Virus record (IMG/VR): IMGVR_UViG_3300020394_000877
Location: 1 to 25,844 of that record
DNA from: a virus
DNA: 25,844 nt
Direction: 5' to 3' (one strand)
This document shows, in pieces, positions 1-7,985 of the stretch; within the stretch, counting starts at the first letter, position 1, and each line of letters begins with the position of its first letter. The notes beneath the pieces were generated by a model. It was not told the DNA's origin. It worked only from the letters and a program-made list of their open reading frames with translations, and did no database searches. A program made the translations under genes and the position numbers.

Positions 1-184
1 TTGCACGTTGGTTTGCTTGGTCCTGATTGTACCTTGCAATGTCATATTTAGCCGCAAGTCCAAGATTGAACTGACGTTGCTCTTCAGCCGCCGCTCTTTG
101 CTTGGCTTCTTTCTGTTTTTCAGCGGCATCCAACTGACCAGCTAACAGACCGAGGTTGCCGAGTGTTGTCATAAATCTAGACAT
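1..184 (-). CDS. Virion protein, N-terminal part (runs off the window)
   Basis: This frame starts at an ATG at 184, one base after the stop of the upstream gene, and stays open to the window edge, so only about 61 residues are visible. It begins MSRFMTTLGNLGLLAGQLDA and continues into a charged, Ala/Gln/Glu/Lys-rich stretch that looks like a coiled coil. No family is recognised. Its place as the next leftward gene after two Gly/Ala-rich putative virion proteins suggests another internal or ejection-type virion protein. That rests on operon position only. Confidence 0.6.
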   Translation of the reverse strand, partial: MSRFMTTLGNLGLLAGQLDAAEKQKEAKQRAAAEEQRQFNLGLAAKYDIARYNQDQANQRA

Positions 185-185
185 G

Positions 186-1661
186 TTAAGACCCTACGCT
201 TGCGACTGCGCCTTTCGAGGCTAATGAGAATGGATTAGATTGACTTGCCATAAGTCTTGCCTGTGCGTCTGCTGGACCCAGACCCAAATTCAAGTTCTTG
301 AACTGGTTGTTCTGGTATTGCTGAAGAGCTTGCATCGCATCCATTGGTAGCTTGGATTGTATCTCAGCAAACTTTGCATCTAGTGAAGTGATACCTTCTG
401 TAGCAATTGTGCTATTGGTGAGACCTCTAGCGGCCATAGAACTAACCCAGTTAGCTTTCGCATCAGCGTACTGTTGGTTCAATTCATTCTGACGCTGGGT
501 GGTGTACTCAGACATAAAGGTTTGGCCGAAGTCAGAGTTAGGGTCAGTCTGCGCCCGAACACGGGCAACCTCTTCCGCATAGAGACGTGCGGCTTGCTCT
601 TGTGGGCTTTCAGCAAATGCCGTAATTAAAGCCGAGCCTACAGAAAGTGCTTGCATTGGGTCATCCATAGCTTTCTGTGCAATGTTATCCATCACACCTT
701 TGAAGCTAAAGCCACTGCCTTCAGTGTTTTGTTTTACCCAATCAGCGGCTGATTGCATCAAACCATTCTCACCAATCACGACTTGCTGACCATTAACCAT
801 GAAGGATGGAACACTTTTACCGCCAGCGGTAACCATCACTTGATTACTATTTGCGGCCATTTGATTACCAGCACCGCTAAATACGGAGCCGCCGGGCGTA
901 GACATATTCGCGCCGCCGCCTGTGCCTACCACCGATTGATTTGCCGTCAATATGTCAGCATTGCTCATACTAGGTGTTTGATTAGTACCTGAAGCCATCT
1001 GGTCAAAGCTAACTTGACCGCTTGGACCTTTGGGAAGACCGCCACCGGTGTTTACTGCGCCGCTGACATTTGCAAACTGCGTGGCGTTAGTATTTGTATT
1101 CTGCACACCAAAATCCGGCTGGAACCCACCGCTAAACTTTCGGGGGCTTTCCTTGAGATATTGCTGTATATCAGCATCACTCATACCGGCCTGACGCATT
1201 GCATCTAAATCACCAGCTATATTTAAGTTCTTTTGGCTTTCGTAAGCATAGTTTGGAATGCTTGAGCGGTTAGCAAAATTATATGCTTGTGCTTGGTCTG
1301 TGAAAGACTGAGGTCCACCACCAGTTATGGATGTGTCTGCAATACTAGGCCGTGGTGTGGGTCCTGTAATAGACGATTGCTTACCACCCCCAAAAATACT
1401 TTTGTAGGTATCTTGGAAGGTGCCAACTTTACCCATACCTTGTGCTAGGCCATAACCACCAAGACCAGCTTGTAATGCGCCCGAAACGCCACCGGCTGAC
1501 AAGCCAGAAGCGACATTCAAACCGCCTAGACCTGTTGTCAGTGCGTTACCATACTTCATGCCATCGAAAGCACCCATACCAGCAAGACCGCTACCTATAG
1601 CTAGGCCAGCCCGTACTTCGTCCTTTCCAAGGAAGTTTCTAATTTTCTTAAAGATGCTCAT
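186..1661 (-). CDS. Putative internal virion / tail-associated protein
   Basis: A 491-residue protein with a basic start (MSIFKKIRNFLGK). A long low-complexity Gly/Ala/Ser segment with weakly hydrophobic glycine-rich repeats spans residues ~17-75, and an Asn/Gln/Gly-rich middle follows. The C-terminal third (~355-460) is charged, Gln-rich and probably helical. Glycine-rich hydrophobic stretches plus a helical end recall DNA-ejection proteins of short-tailed phages, but no signature motif is present and no specific family is claimed. It lies two bases downstream of the 1664 gene and one base upstream of the next frame, so it is surely cotranscribed with the structural operon. Confidence 0.7.
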   Translation of the reverse strand: MSIFKKIRNFLGKDEVRAGLAIGSGLAGMGAFDGMKYGNALTTGLGGLNVASGLSAGGVSGALQAGLGGYGLAQGMGKVGTFQDTYKSIFGGGKQSSITGPTPRPSIADTSITGGGPQSFTDQAQAYNFANRSSIPNYAYESQKNLNIAGDLDAMRQAGMSDADIQQYLKESPRKFSGGFQPDFGVQNTNTNATQFANVSGAVNTGGGLPKGPSGQVSFDQMASGTNQTPSMSNADILTANQSVVGTGGGANMSTPGGSVFSGAGNQMAANSNQVMVTAGGKSVPSFMVNGQQVVIGENGLMQSAADWVKQNTEGSGFSFKGVMDNIAQKAMDDPMQALSVGSALITAFAESPQEQAARLYAEEVARVRAQTDPNSDFGQTFMSEYTTQRQNELNQQYADAKANWVSSMAARGLTNSTIATEGITSLDAKFAEIQSKLPMDAMQALQQYQNNQFKNLNLGLGPADAQARLMASQSNPFSLASKGAVASVGS

Positions 1662-1663
1662 GG

Positions 1664-3328
1664 CTATCTACCTCTATTCTGCTGAATTCTTCCAGACCTA
1701 CCGCGACCTTTACCTCCACCTAAACCTGATACATTCAACTCATCAGACATAGCGAGAAACGGGAAATCATTTGTAGTTACGCCGTACACATCTGACCCCG
1801 GCAAACGCTTGCGGCGTAGCAAGCCTGTTGCGGCGGTGTCTGGTATCAAACTCCGATTATTAATTGGCTGAGATATGTTTTGTGGTGCGGTCACGCCGCC
1901 TGTATTATCATCACCGCCTGTGTCGTCCGTAAACATAGAACGGTTACGAGCTTTACTATCAGAAAGCTGTGGCAAGAACCGGTTTATATCTACTCCGGCA
2001 TAATCTAGACCGGTAATACCAAGACTAAGAGGCACACCCAACACTTCACCAACTGTGCCAAAGATACTCGCAGTGTCTTTGTCTAACTGAGCATTTCTTA
2101 AACTATTGGCTGTGCCGCCTAAACCTAGTGCTGTGGAAAATGCGCCAGCCGGTGCAAAGAAACTAAACGCTTTACCTATATCACTTCCAAGGAAACCTCT
2201 GCCGCCACCTTCAACCATAAAAGAACCGGTTTCTGGGTTGTAATCTACAATTTGTTGATTACGAACTACGCCCTGACCGCCTAATAACTGGTCGGGTCTG
2301 CCTAACTTAATATCTGGATTTGCCGCTAGAAGTTCTGAAAAGGCGAGTGTTTGTGCGCCTTTGGTCATGTTTCCTATGTTAGGGACCCCATACTTTTCGC
2401 CGAGTTCCTTCAATTGGTCTTGAGTTACCAAAGCAAAGTTACCGGCTTCGCTGGCTGTCAAACCTAAGTTCTCAGATTTAAACGCTTGTTCTTTACCGCC
2501 TTCGCCTGAATAGAACCTACTAAAATCTTGAGTTACAGTATTGTCACCGCGTCTGTCCAGACGTTCTTGAAGATTTTGCTGACGCTGACTTCGCTCAAGG
2601 GTCTGTGAAGGTATCTCACCAAACTCCACATCGCCTGTCACGCCGCTTTCAAACGCCTCGTTTGCAAAACCCTCGGCTTGTGCGCTAGAGGTACCGGACA
2701 CGCCGCCACCTGTTAATGTTCCTGTTGTCCTATCAAAAGACCGCTTGGCCGATGTAGGTGCTGTGTACCCAGCCTGACCAATGACTTGCTGTGTAACGCC
2801 TTGGATAATAGAACCAACGGTATTGCCTTGGTTAGCGGTGCCACTTTCTGCTGAAGCTGTAGGGTCTATGCCTGTGTTTAGGAATTGTGAAATCTGTGAT
2901 TGAGTTGCGCCTTGTTCAGCCATAGTCCGGGCATAGTCTACCTCTGATGTGGTAGCGTTCTGTAATGCTCCATAGTTACCGCCGGGTTGACCTGAACCAG
3001 CACTCGATGTCCAACCGATTGCCGCGTCATCCGCTGTAGAACCTGTTTTGGAAACACCATTTACGCCAAAGGTAGTGCCGCCAGACGAACCGCTATTGTC
3101 ATCATTCCCGCTGTCACTAGAGCCTCCGGAACTAAAGTTATTGTTGTTACCGGTACTAAACTCACCACTATCTCCAACACCATAGGGGTCCTCAACACTA
3201 GAGCTACTACCACCGCCGCCGCCGCCGTCACTACTAAAACAAAATATCTTGGATTGAATAGGGTCCAGCACATCAACACAGTCTGTCAATGTGATACCAT
3301 CTCTATAAGGATTTATCTTTTGTAACAT
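1664..3328 (-). CDS. Putative virion structural protein with Gly/Ser-rich N-terminus
   Basis: About 554 residues from the ATG at 3328. A TTG two codons upstream is possible, but the ATG is preferred. The start overlaps the end of the acyltransferase-like gene by 26 bases. Residues ~35-85 are almost pure Gly/Ser/Asn/Asp, a flexible linker or disordered region. The centre is Gln/Gly/Ala-rich. Near residues 380-450 there is a weakly hydrophobic Gly/Ala/Leu/Phe segment that could touch a membrane. The C-terminus ends in a basic Gly/Arg tail (GGGKGRGRSGRIQQNRGR). A role as an internal or ejection protein is inferred from composition and position; no domain is recognised. Confidence 0.7.
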   Translation of the reverse strand: MLQKINPYRDGITLTDCVDVLDPIQSKIFCFSSDGGGGGGSSSSVEDPYGVGDSGEFSTGNNNNFSSGGSSDSGNDDNSGSSGGTTFGVNGVSKTGSTADDAAIGWTSSAGSGQPGGNYGALQNATTSEVDYARTMAEQGATQSQISQFLNTGIDPTASAESGTANQGNTVGSIIQGVTQQVIGQAGYTAPTSAKRSFDRTTGTLTGGGVSGTSSAQAEGFANEAFESGVTGDVEFGEIPSQTLERSQRQQNLQERLDRRGDNTVTQDFSRFYSGEGGKEQAFKSENLGLTASEAGNFALVTQDQLKELGEKYGVPNIGNMTKGAQTLAFSELLAANPDIKLGRPDQLLGGQGVVRNQQIVDYNPETGSFMVEGGGRGFLGSDIGKAFSFFAPAGAFSTALGLGGTANSLRNAQLDKDTASIFGTVGEVLGVPLSLGITGLDYAGVDINRFLPQLSDSKARNRSMFTDDTGGDDNTGGVTAPQNISQPINNRSLIPDTAATGLLRRKRLPGSDVYGVTTNDFPFLAMSDELNVSGLGGGKGRGRSGRIQQNRGR

Positions 3329-3773
3329 GCTCAAACGCCATACCTAACTTACGTATAGAACCATCTGGATATCTTCGGACCCAGTAAGCCCTATCTGTAT
3401 TGAAGCTGGGAGCAATCGGTGTAAGATACTCTCGTACCCATCTACCAAGTGTTCCAACATCTCCGTATGGCGCAATTAAATCCATTATGTATATCCGCTC
3501 TCCGCTCTTCCAGTCCGCTGGCTGTAGTTTGCGTGTACGGTTTAAAAATGAATTTTCAGCCTCGTAAGACAAAAAAGCCCAACTTATAAACCCAATGACC
3601 TTGCCGTCCCTGTAGAACAGTCGTGCTTGGTCCATCTCCATCGGCACAATAAACAGACGTTGTATGTCTTTTATGTACCAGTTTCTGTGCAATTCAGAGC
3701 GGAGACAAAGCTCTGTAATGTCACCTAATACTACATCATTTTTTATCTCTAGGCTAGACATAGACATAGACAT
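3303..3773 (-). CDS. HlyC-like (RTX toxin-activating) lysine acyltransferase homologue
   Basis: A 156-residue protein, close to the ~170 residues of HlyC-family acyltransferases, which move a fatty acyl group from acyl-ACP to internal lysines of RTX toxins. The family pattern is visible: LHRNWYIKDIQRLFIVP, then a Q-A-R-L-F-Y-R-D-G strand, SWAFLSYEAE, DWKSGERIYIMDLIAPYGD. His29 and Asp98 sit 69 residues apart, the same spacing as catalytic His23 and Asp92 of E. coli HlyC. The start region is odd: three in-frame ATGTCT hexamers give MSMSMSS, with no convincing Shine-Dalgarno upstream. The gene lies between a tail-like protein gene and a Gly-rich virion protein gene. The substrate in a phage is unknown; a virion protein is one possibility. 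Confidence 0.8.
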   Translation of the reverse strand: MSMSMSSLEIKNDVVLGDITELCLRSELHRNWYIKDIQRLFIVPMEMDQARLFYRDGKVIGFISWAFLSYEAENSFLNRTRKLQPADWKSGERIYIMDLIAPYGDVGTLGRWVREYLTPIAPSFNTDRAYWVRRYPDGSIRKLGMAFEHVTKDKSL

Positions 3774-3775
3774 AA

Positions 3776-5350
3776 TTATTTAATGTCAACCACTAATGCA
3801 AAGTCTAGAATTCTTAAATCACCAACCACACTGTAACCACTTGAACTGGATGTTGTGCTAAACTGCAAAGAGATAGCTTTGGCTCTGTGTGGAATCGGAA
3901 TATCAATTGGTCTGGTCTGGTCACCACTAATACCGGTGGTTGGCGCAAAGCTATCTGCTTCAGGACGGACTGTTGTAGACTGTAAGTTATTATTGTCTTG
4001 GTCAAAGACTGTGACTGTAAAGTCGGCAGTGCCTACTGCTCTAATGATAAGACGCTTAAACATCTTATACTGGTCTGGTGTATTCAAACTTAACAGCGGT
4101 GTACGGATACTCATATCAGCACTGCTCGGCTTAGAAGCTCTGGTTAAATCTTGACCATCACCTGTACCATTGCCCCATGTGCCAACTTGTAATGCAGAAA
4201 TTTGTGAACTTGTATCTGGCCTCGCAAAGAAAGATGCACATGAAATGTTTGTTGTAGGTGAAAAAGAAAAAGACCTAAAACCGCCGCGACCAACGCCGGG
4301 TTCATAAGTAAATGTCAAACGGTCAAATGTTTCAGATGGTGTGGGACCACCGATGTCACGCGGAAAGAAAACATGGTATTGCCCCAGTTCACCATCCCAA
4401 ACAGCATGGGGTTCTTGTCTTTCACCTGTGGTTGGGCAAGCCTGTACGGCTTCCTGAAACTTATCCTGTATCTCTCTAGATAACATAATTGTTTCAAGTG
4501 TAAGTCCTGAAGCCGCACGTCTCAGACTGTGAATACCAAAACGACTACAGAAGAATACATCTGTGCCTACGTTTACCGCTGTGTTTCTTCCGAAGATACC
4601 GATTGGCACTCTGAAATCTCTGGCGATTTGCCACTGGTTGATGTTGGTATCCGCAAGATACACCAGAGTTTCATTCTGACCGAAGACAACCAGTTTGTCC
4701 CCTTCAAGAACCGCCAAACCTTTAATGACATCATTACTGGAAAACTGGTTCTTAACGTCCAGTATGAGGCCGTCTGTGGCGGCAGGAGTTGTACCGCTCG
4801 TTGTATTAGTACGCCAATCATCAAAACTATCCTGTACACTAATGTGGATTTCCGTGGGTTTATTGGGTATCCCTGCGACAGCCAGTCTGTTTAATATGTT
4901 GACGGCATGACCCCCGTCTGGGTAACGACCAAGAGAACTTGCGTTAGTTGTGGTAGCACTTTGCCAAGCAGTCCCGTCCCAATACCTTGGAACGTGTCCT
5001 TCCATAAAAGAAAACTGTTTCTGGTCAAAGTTAACAATACTTATTGGAGTAATGGCCGCTGTAGTAGCGAGAAACATGTTGCTAAAAATAACATTGTTAG
5101 GGGCGCGGCCATCAATATTTGTGCCGTCATATTCATATTTAATTACAGCATCAGAGCCGTAATGAGCAATATTGTATATCTCACCACTGCCCTGACCAGT
5201 ATTATCAACGCCGGGTCCTCTTATAATCTGGCCACGAAAATCTACATATGCGCCATCCAGTTCAACAAAGAACCTCTCAGACATATTTGTAGGACTGGTT
5301 ACTGTATCCAGACCAATAAAACGATTATAAGGAAATAAACGCCTAGCCAT
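3776..5350 (-). CDS. Tail / packaged-DNA stabilisation-like protein (P22 gp10-type position)
   Basis: A 524-residue beta-rich protein with many short strands and Gly/Asn/Thr turns. A region around residues 225-285 reads VVFGQNETLVYLADTNINQW and then FFCSRFGIHSLRR. Such propeller-like strand repeats occur in P22 gp10-type stabilisation proteins and related podoviral tail hubs. It follows the adaptor-like gene, as gp10 follows gp4 in P22. The stop and the upstream partner's geometry are tight: this ATG shares one base with the TAA of the 5350-6021 gene. The gp10 assignment rests on position and general character rather than a decisive motif. Confidence 0.62.
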   Translation of the reverse strand: MARRLFPYNRFIGLDTVTSPTNMSERFFVELDGAYVDFRGQIIRGPGVDNTGQGSGEIYNIAHYGSDAVIKYEYDGTNIDGRAPNNVIFSNMFLATTAAITPISIVNFDQKQFSFMEGHVPRYWDGTAWQSATTTNASSLGRYPDGGHAVNILNRLAVAGIPNKPTEIHISVQDSFDDWRTNTTSGTTPAATDGLILDVKNQFSSNDVIKGLAVLEGDKLVVFGQNETLVYLADTNINQWQIARDFRVPIGIFGRNTAVNVGTDVFFCSRFGIHSLRRAASGLTLETIMLSREIQDKFQEAVQACPTTGERQEPHAVWDGELGQYHVFFPRDIGGPTPSETFDRLTFTYEPGVGRGGFRSFSFSPTTNISCASFFARPDTSSQISALQVGTWGNGTGDGQDLTRASKPSSADMSIRTPLLSLNTPDQYKMFKRLIIRAVGTADFTVTVFDQDNNNLQSTTVRPEADSFAPTTGISGDQTRPIDIPIPHRAKAISLQFSTTSSSSGYSVVGDLRILDFALVVDIK

Positions 5351-6021
5351 TAGGTATACTCGTTAATCTCAACCTCTAGATTTCCTTGAATATTAATCAC
5401 GGAACCTAACCAGTTGTTTAATGTGTTCAGATAAATAGAGTTCTTTAACTGTATTAAACCGGTGTTATTAGTATCAATGTCATCTACGGCGTAATATGCT
5501 TTCAAACCCTCAATAAGAACTTCATCATCAATGGGTCTGGTGTTGGTAATTGCTTGATATCGTTTCAGCCTCACCTTGTATGGGTGTGATACAACCACGT
5601 TTGAGACCGTGGTATCTGCTTCATCAGCCATCAGATAAGTCCCACTCACGGTGGAACCCCCTGAAGTTTTTGGTTTGACAACAAAAGAATACAAGTCTGA
5701 ACCACTATGACCGGCACCCGCTACCTTAACAGGTGTGTATGTACCAAATGTAACGGTGCCAGAAGCTATAGTGAGTTCATTAGAACCGGCTGTCATAGAA
5801 CCTGTTTGGTCATCATATGAATTGTCTAGCAAGTCTAGAAAGGTTGGATGTCTATTGATGTCTGCAACAATACGGTTTGCGTAGTTCAGAAACTTCTTTT
5901 CTTCCAATGCCCTCAAGACGGCGGGGCTGGCCTCACCATTTTCTTTGAGCATGTCATCAACTAACTCAGAGAGTGTTGAGAATTGACCTGTGCCGGAACC
6001 AGAGGGATTGAAACTTGACAT
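5350..6021 (-). CDS. Head-tail adaptor-like protein
   Basis: A 223-residue protein. The helical N-terminal half (TLSELVDDMLKENG, then ALEEKKFLNYANRIVADIN) resembles connector/adaptor proteins that dock under the portal. A beta-rich insert (~70-140) with Gly/Ser/Thr turns and a helical C-terminal part containing AYYAVDDIDTNNTG follow. It lies two genes downstream of the major capsid gene and directly upstream of the large tail-like gene, with a TAATG stop/start overlap that implies translational coupling. The role is inferred from gene order and secondary-structure character. Confidence 0.6.
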   Translation of the reverse strand: MSSFNPSGSGTGQFSTLSELVDDMLKENGEASPAVLRALEEKKFLNYANRIVADINRHPTFLDLLDNSYDDQTGSMTAGSNELTIASGTVTFGTYTPVKVAGAGHSGSDLYSFVVKPKTSGGSTVSGTYLMADEADTTVSNVVVSHPYKVRLKRYQAITNTRPIDDEVLIEGLKAYYAVDDIDTNNTGLIQLKNSIYLNTLNNWLGSVINIQGNLEVEINEYT

Positions 6022-6022
6022 G

Positions 6023-6448
6023 TTAACCTACCACTACTTCTTGGATGCGTCCCTGTCTGAAAAATACATGCTTGCGAAGGTAGTCTGCGACATCAGGTTC
6101 TACGGCGGCTTTGCCTTGCTCAAACCTAATCTTATGGGGACCGGCATCTACATCTATGCTGGAACGTCCGTTAAACTGAAAAAATATCAAATCTTTATTT
6201 GATTTTTTGGCTTCCTGAAGTTCAACCAGCTTTGGGTCATCTTTCATAGAAACCATTTTCCCATCAACTGTGATCGCATCCTTTTCCATGAAGATGTGGT
6301 TTTTGCGATATAAATGGTGTCGCTCAACTTGTTCAGCCAGTTTCGGGTCCACTGCGAGTACACCGCCTTCAAACTTATATACTTTGCCGTCTATGCTTAT
6401 CTCCATATTTGGACGCTTCGCATAAAACTTTACTTTCTTCGCTGGCAT
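6023..6448 (-). CDS. Capsid-region protein with an internal duplication
   Basis: A 141-residue protein made of two related halves. Residues ~6-54 and ~88-138 both follow the pattern F..., I-x-(I/V)-D, K-x-FE-x-G, A-V-(D/E)-P-x-(L/V)-A, then L/V...H...R-x, joined by a Lys/Asp-rich linker. The start ATG has a good upstream AGGAGA. It sits between the major capsid gene, from which it is separated by a terminator, and the adaptor gene. Small duplicated domains here could be decoration or head-completion proteins. No known family is recognised. Confidence 0.72.
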   Translation of the reverse strand: MPAKKVKFYAKRPNMEISIDGKVYKFEGGVLAVDPKLAEQVERHHLYRKNHIFMEKDAITVDGKMVSMKDDPKLVELQEAKKSNKDLIFFQFNGRSSIDVDAGPHKIRFEQGKAAVEPDVADYLRKHVFFRQGRIQEVVVG

Positions 6449-6466
6449 TACTGTCTCCTGTCTAAG

Positions 6467-6506
6467 TAAAAGAACCGCCTACAGAATAATCTCTATAGGC
6501 GGTTCT
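6467..6506 (-). terminator. Rho-independent terminator after the major capsid gene
   Basis: Read leftward, arms 6492-6506 and 6471-6485 form a 15-bp stem with one G-U pair and a 6-base loop, followed by UUUU. It lies 32 bases past the capsid stop. It probably attenuates transcription so that capsid message is favoured over the tail genes. Confidence 0.85.
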
Positions 6507-6537
6507 GTCTAGATTTTACTGTTAATCCGTGTCTGGA

Positions 6538-7713
6538 TTAAGAGGTTGCATTCCAGCCAGTGATGACAGCGTGTGTCTTTTCTTGCAGAATTTCTAGACC
6601 GGATTCGGTCAGGTATTCATCAATCACGCCATCTACGCCGTTACCCTGACGGTCCTTCAAAAGCTGTGTATCATCTACATAGCGATAGCGAAGGTCCTTA
6701 GTGTCAAGGATGATTGCGTCTTTTTCAGCACCCGGAATTTGACGGAACATTGGGTGAGTTTTCACCTGAAGTGTTCCAGCAAAAGTATTATAGGTGGTGA
6801 ACATCACACCGTAGGCATCGCCAGTACCAGTGGAATTAATCTGGTAGCGGTTCTTTGCCAGCTTCTGGAGATGGTCTGCTACCTTCCAACCACAGAGCAT
6901 TAGCTTTTCGGAAGAACCGAAAGCAAAGGCTTTTTCTGCGAGGAACGCATCAAACTCAGCTTCAGTAAGCACGCCAGCGTTTGCGTTTGCGGCGGCATCT
7001 TCTACGTTAGTAGTGATGGAGTTCATCAGGCCGTCTGTGTAACGCTCTGGGCGACCAGCAGAACCGGTGATGATGTCCTTCTTGCCAAACAGCATCGCAC
7101 GTTCCATACCAACCATATGCTCCTTCAGAGCATCGCGAGACTTCTCAAGGTACTGGTCACCAGTACGGAAGTTCGTGTGCATCGCAGTACGTGTGATGCT
7201 GTATGGAGTACGGAAAATTTGGCAGAAGTTCTCAGTGCTTGCGGCATCGTATGAGATGCTGTCTGGAACGTCCGCGCCTTCAGCGTTGGCATTACCAATC
7301 ATAAAGAAGATATCATTGGCAGTAATTGAAGCACCAGTACCACCGTTACCCACACCGCGAGTTACGGTCAGAGTAGTGGTTGATGGCTTTGCAGTTACTT
7401 TGACAACCTCACCAGTTGTGAAGTTTCTCATCAGCATACCAATACGAATGAAAGTTAAATCAGCCGCAGAAGTTGCAGTCAGAGTAGTAGCAGAAGCAGA
7501 GCCTGTGCCAGAGTGGGTGAAACGGAAATCCGGTAGGTCCTTACGGAAGTTGTGGAATTCCGGGTCATCAGTTGCTTCGGAAGGAAGCATCGAAAGAATT
7601 GCCGTCAGCGGGGCCGAACCATTCGGCTCCAGCATCAGGTACTTCTCACGATAATTTTCAGGGCGATGGTCAGCGGCAAAAGAGCCGGTGCCACGCATAC
7701 CGAGAGTAGCCAT
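6538..7713 (-). CDS. Major capsid protein (SU10/DUF5309-like, HK97 fold)
   Basis: A 391-residue protein, typical of HK97-fold major capsid proteins. Features of the SU10-like family are seen: an N-terminal segment ending in a loop with a small beta insert (~65-140, Thr/Gly-rich), then the spine-helix-like region TGDQYLEKSRDALKEHMVGM, ERAMLFGKK and a C-terminal domain with GWKVADHLQKLAKNRYQI. It is flanked by the scaffold gene and a capsid-region protein, and a strong terminator follows. It stands alone behind a 272-base untranslated stretch that carries a hexamer inverted repeat, so it may have its own promoter or mRNA leader. Confidence 0.85.
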   Translation of the reverse strand: MATLGMRGTGSFAADHRPENYREKYLMLEPNGSAPLTAILSMLPSEATDDPEFHNFRKDLPDFRFTHSGTGSASATTLTATSAADLTFIRIGMLMRNFTTGEVVKVTAKPSTTTLTVTRGVGNGGTGASITANDIFFMIGNANAEGADVPDSISYDAASTENFCQIFRTPYSITRTAMHTNFRTGDQYLEKSRDALKEHMVGMERAMLFGKKDIITGSAGRPERYTDGLMNSITTNVEDAAANANAGVLTEAEFDAFLAEKAFAFGSSEKLMLCGWKVADHLQKLAKNRYQINSTGTGDAYGVMFTTYNTFAGTLQVKTHPMFRQIPGAEKDAIILDTKDLRYRYVDDTQLLKDRQGNGVDGVIDEYLTESGLEILQEKTHAVITGWNATS

Positions 7714-7985
7714 AATTATTACCTCATATAGCCAGAGTTAAAAGGGGTTCGCCTCTCTGAAAGCTCCGTCTAGTCATTGTTCAGCTAGTTTCCTTTTGGT
7801 CTTGGCCTACACAACGCCATTTGGTTGGCATTCATCAAAGTCAACTACATAATAATATAGACATAGACACAAATCAACTGTTTATGTCTATGTCTATGTC
7901 TGTTCTGTGATAGGTGATTTGTAAGGTACTCGTCTTCTTCTGTTTCTAAGACGCTTAAAATCAAACCACCTACGCTTTCGCACTT
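7714..7985. other. Non-coding leader between scaffold and capsid genes
   Basis: This 272-base gap is the longest in the late operon. It holds only very short frames (16-17 codons) without convincing ribosome-binding sites, plus the inverted hexamer repeat listed separately. It may act as a leader or promoter region for the capsid gene. No clear -35/-10 pair could be assigned. Confidence 0.5.
7857..7902. repeat. Inverted AGACAY hexamer array upstream of the capsid gene
   Basis: Two AGACAY hexamers (7859-7870) face three ATGTCT hexamers (7884-7901). Bases 7857-7869 and 7885-7897 are a perfect 13-bp inverted repeat with a 15-base spacer. It could be an operator or an RNA hairpin. It uses the same hexamer that recurs near gene starts elsewhere in the window. 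Confidence 0.75.

Noticed and set aside
7718-7840. Short leftward frames of 16-17 codons before the capsid gene
   Set aside because: Very short, no ribosome-binding site at usable distance, and no homology clue.
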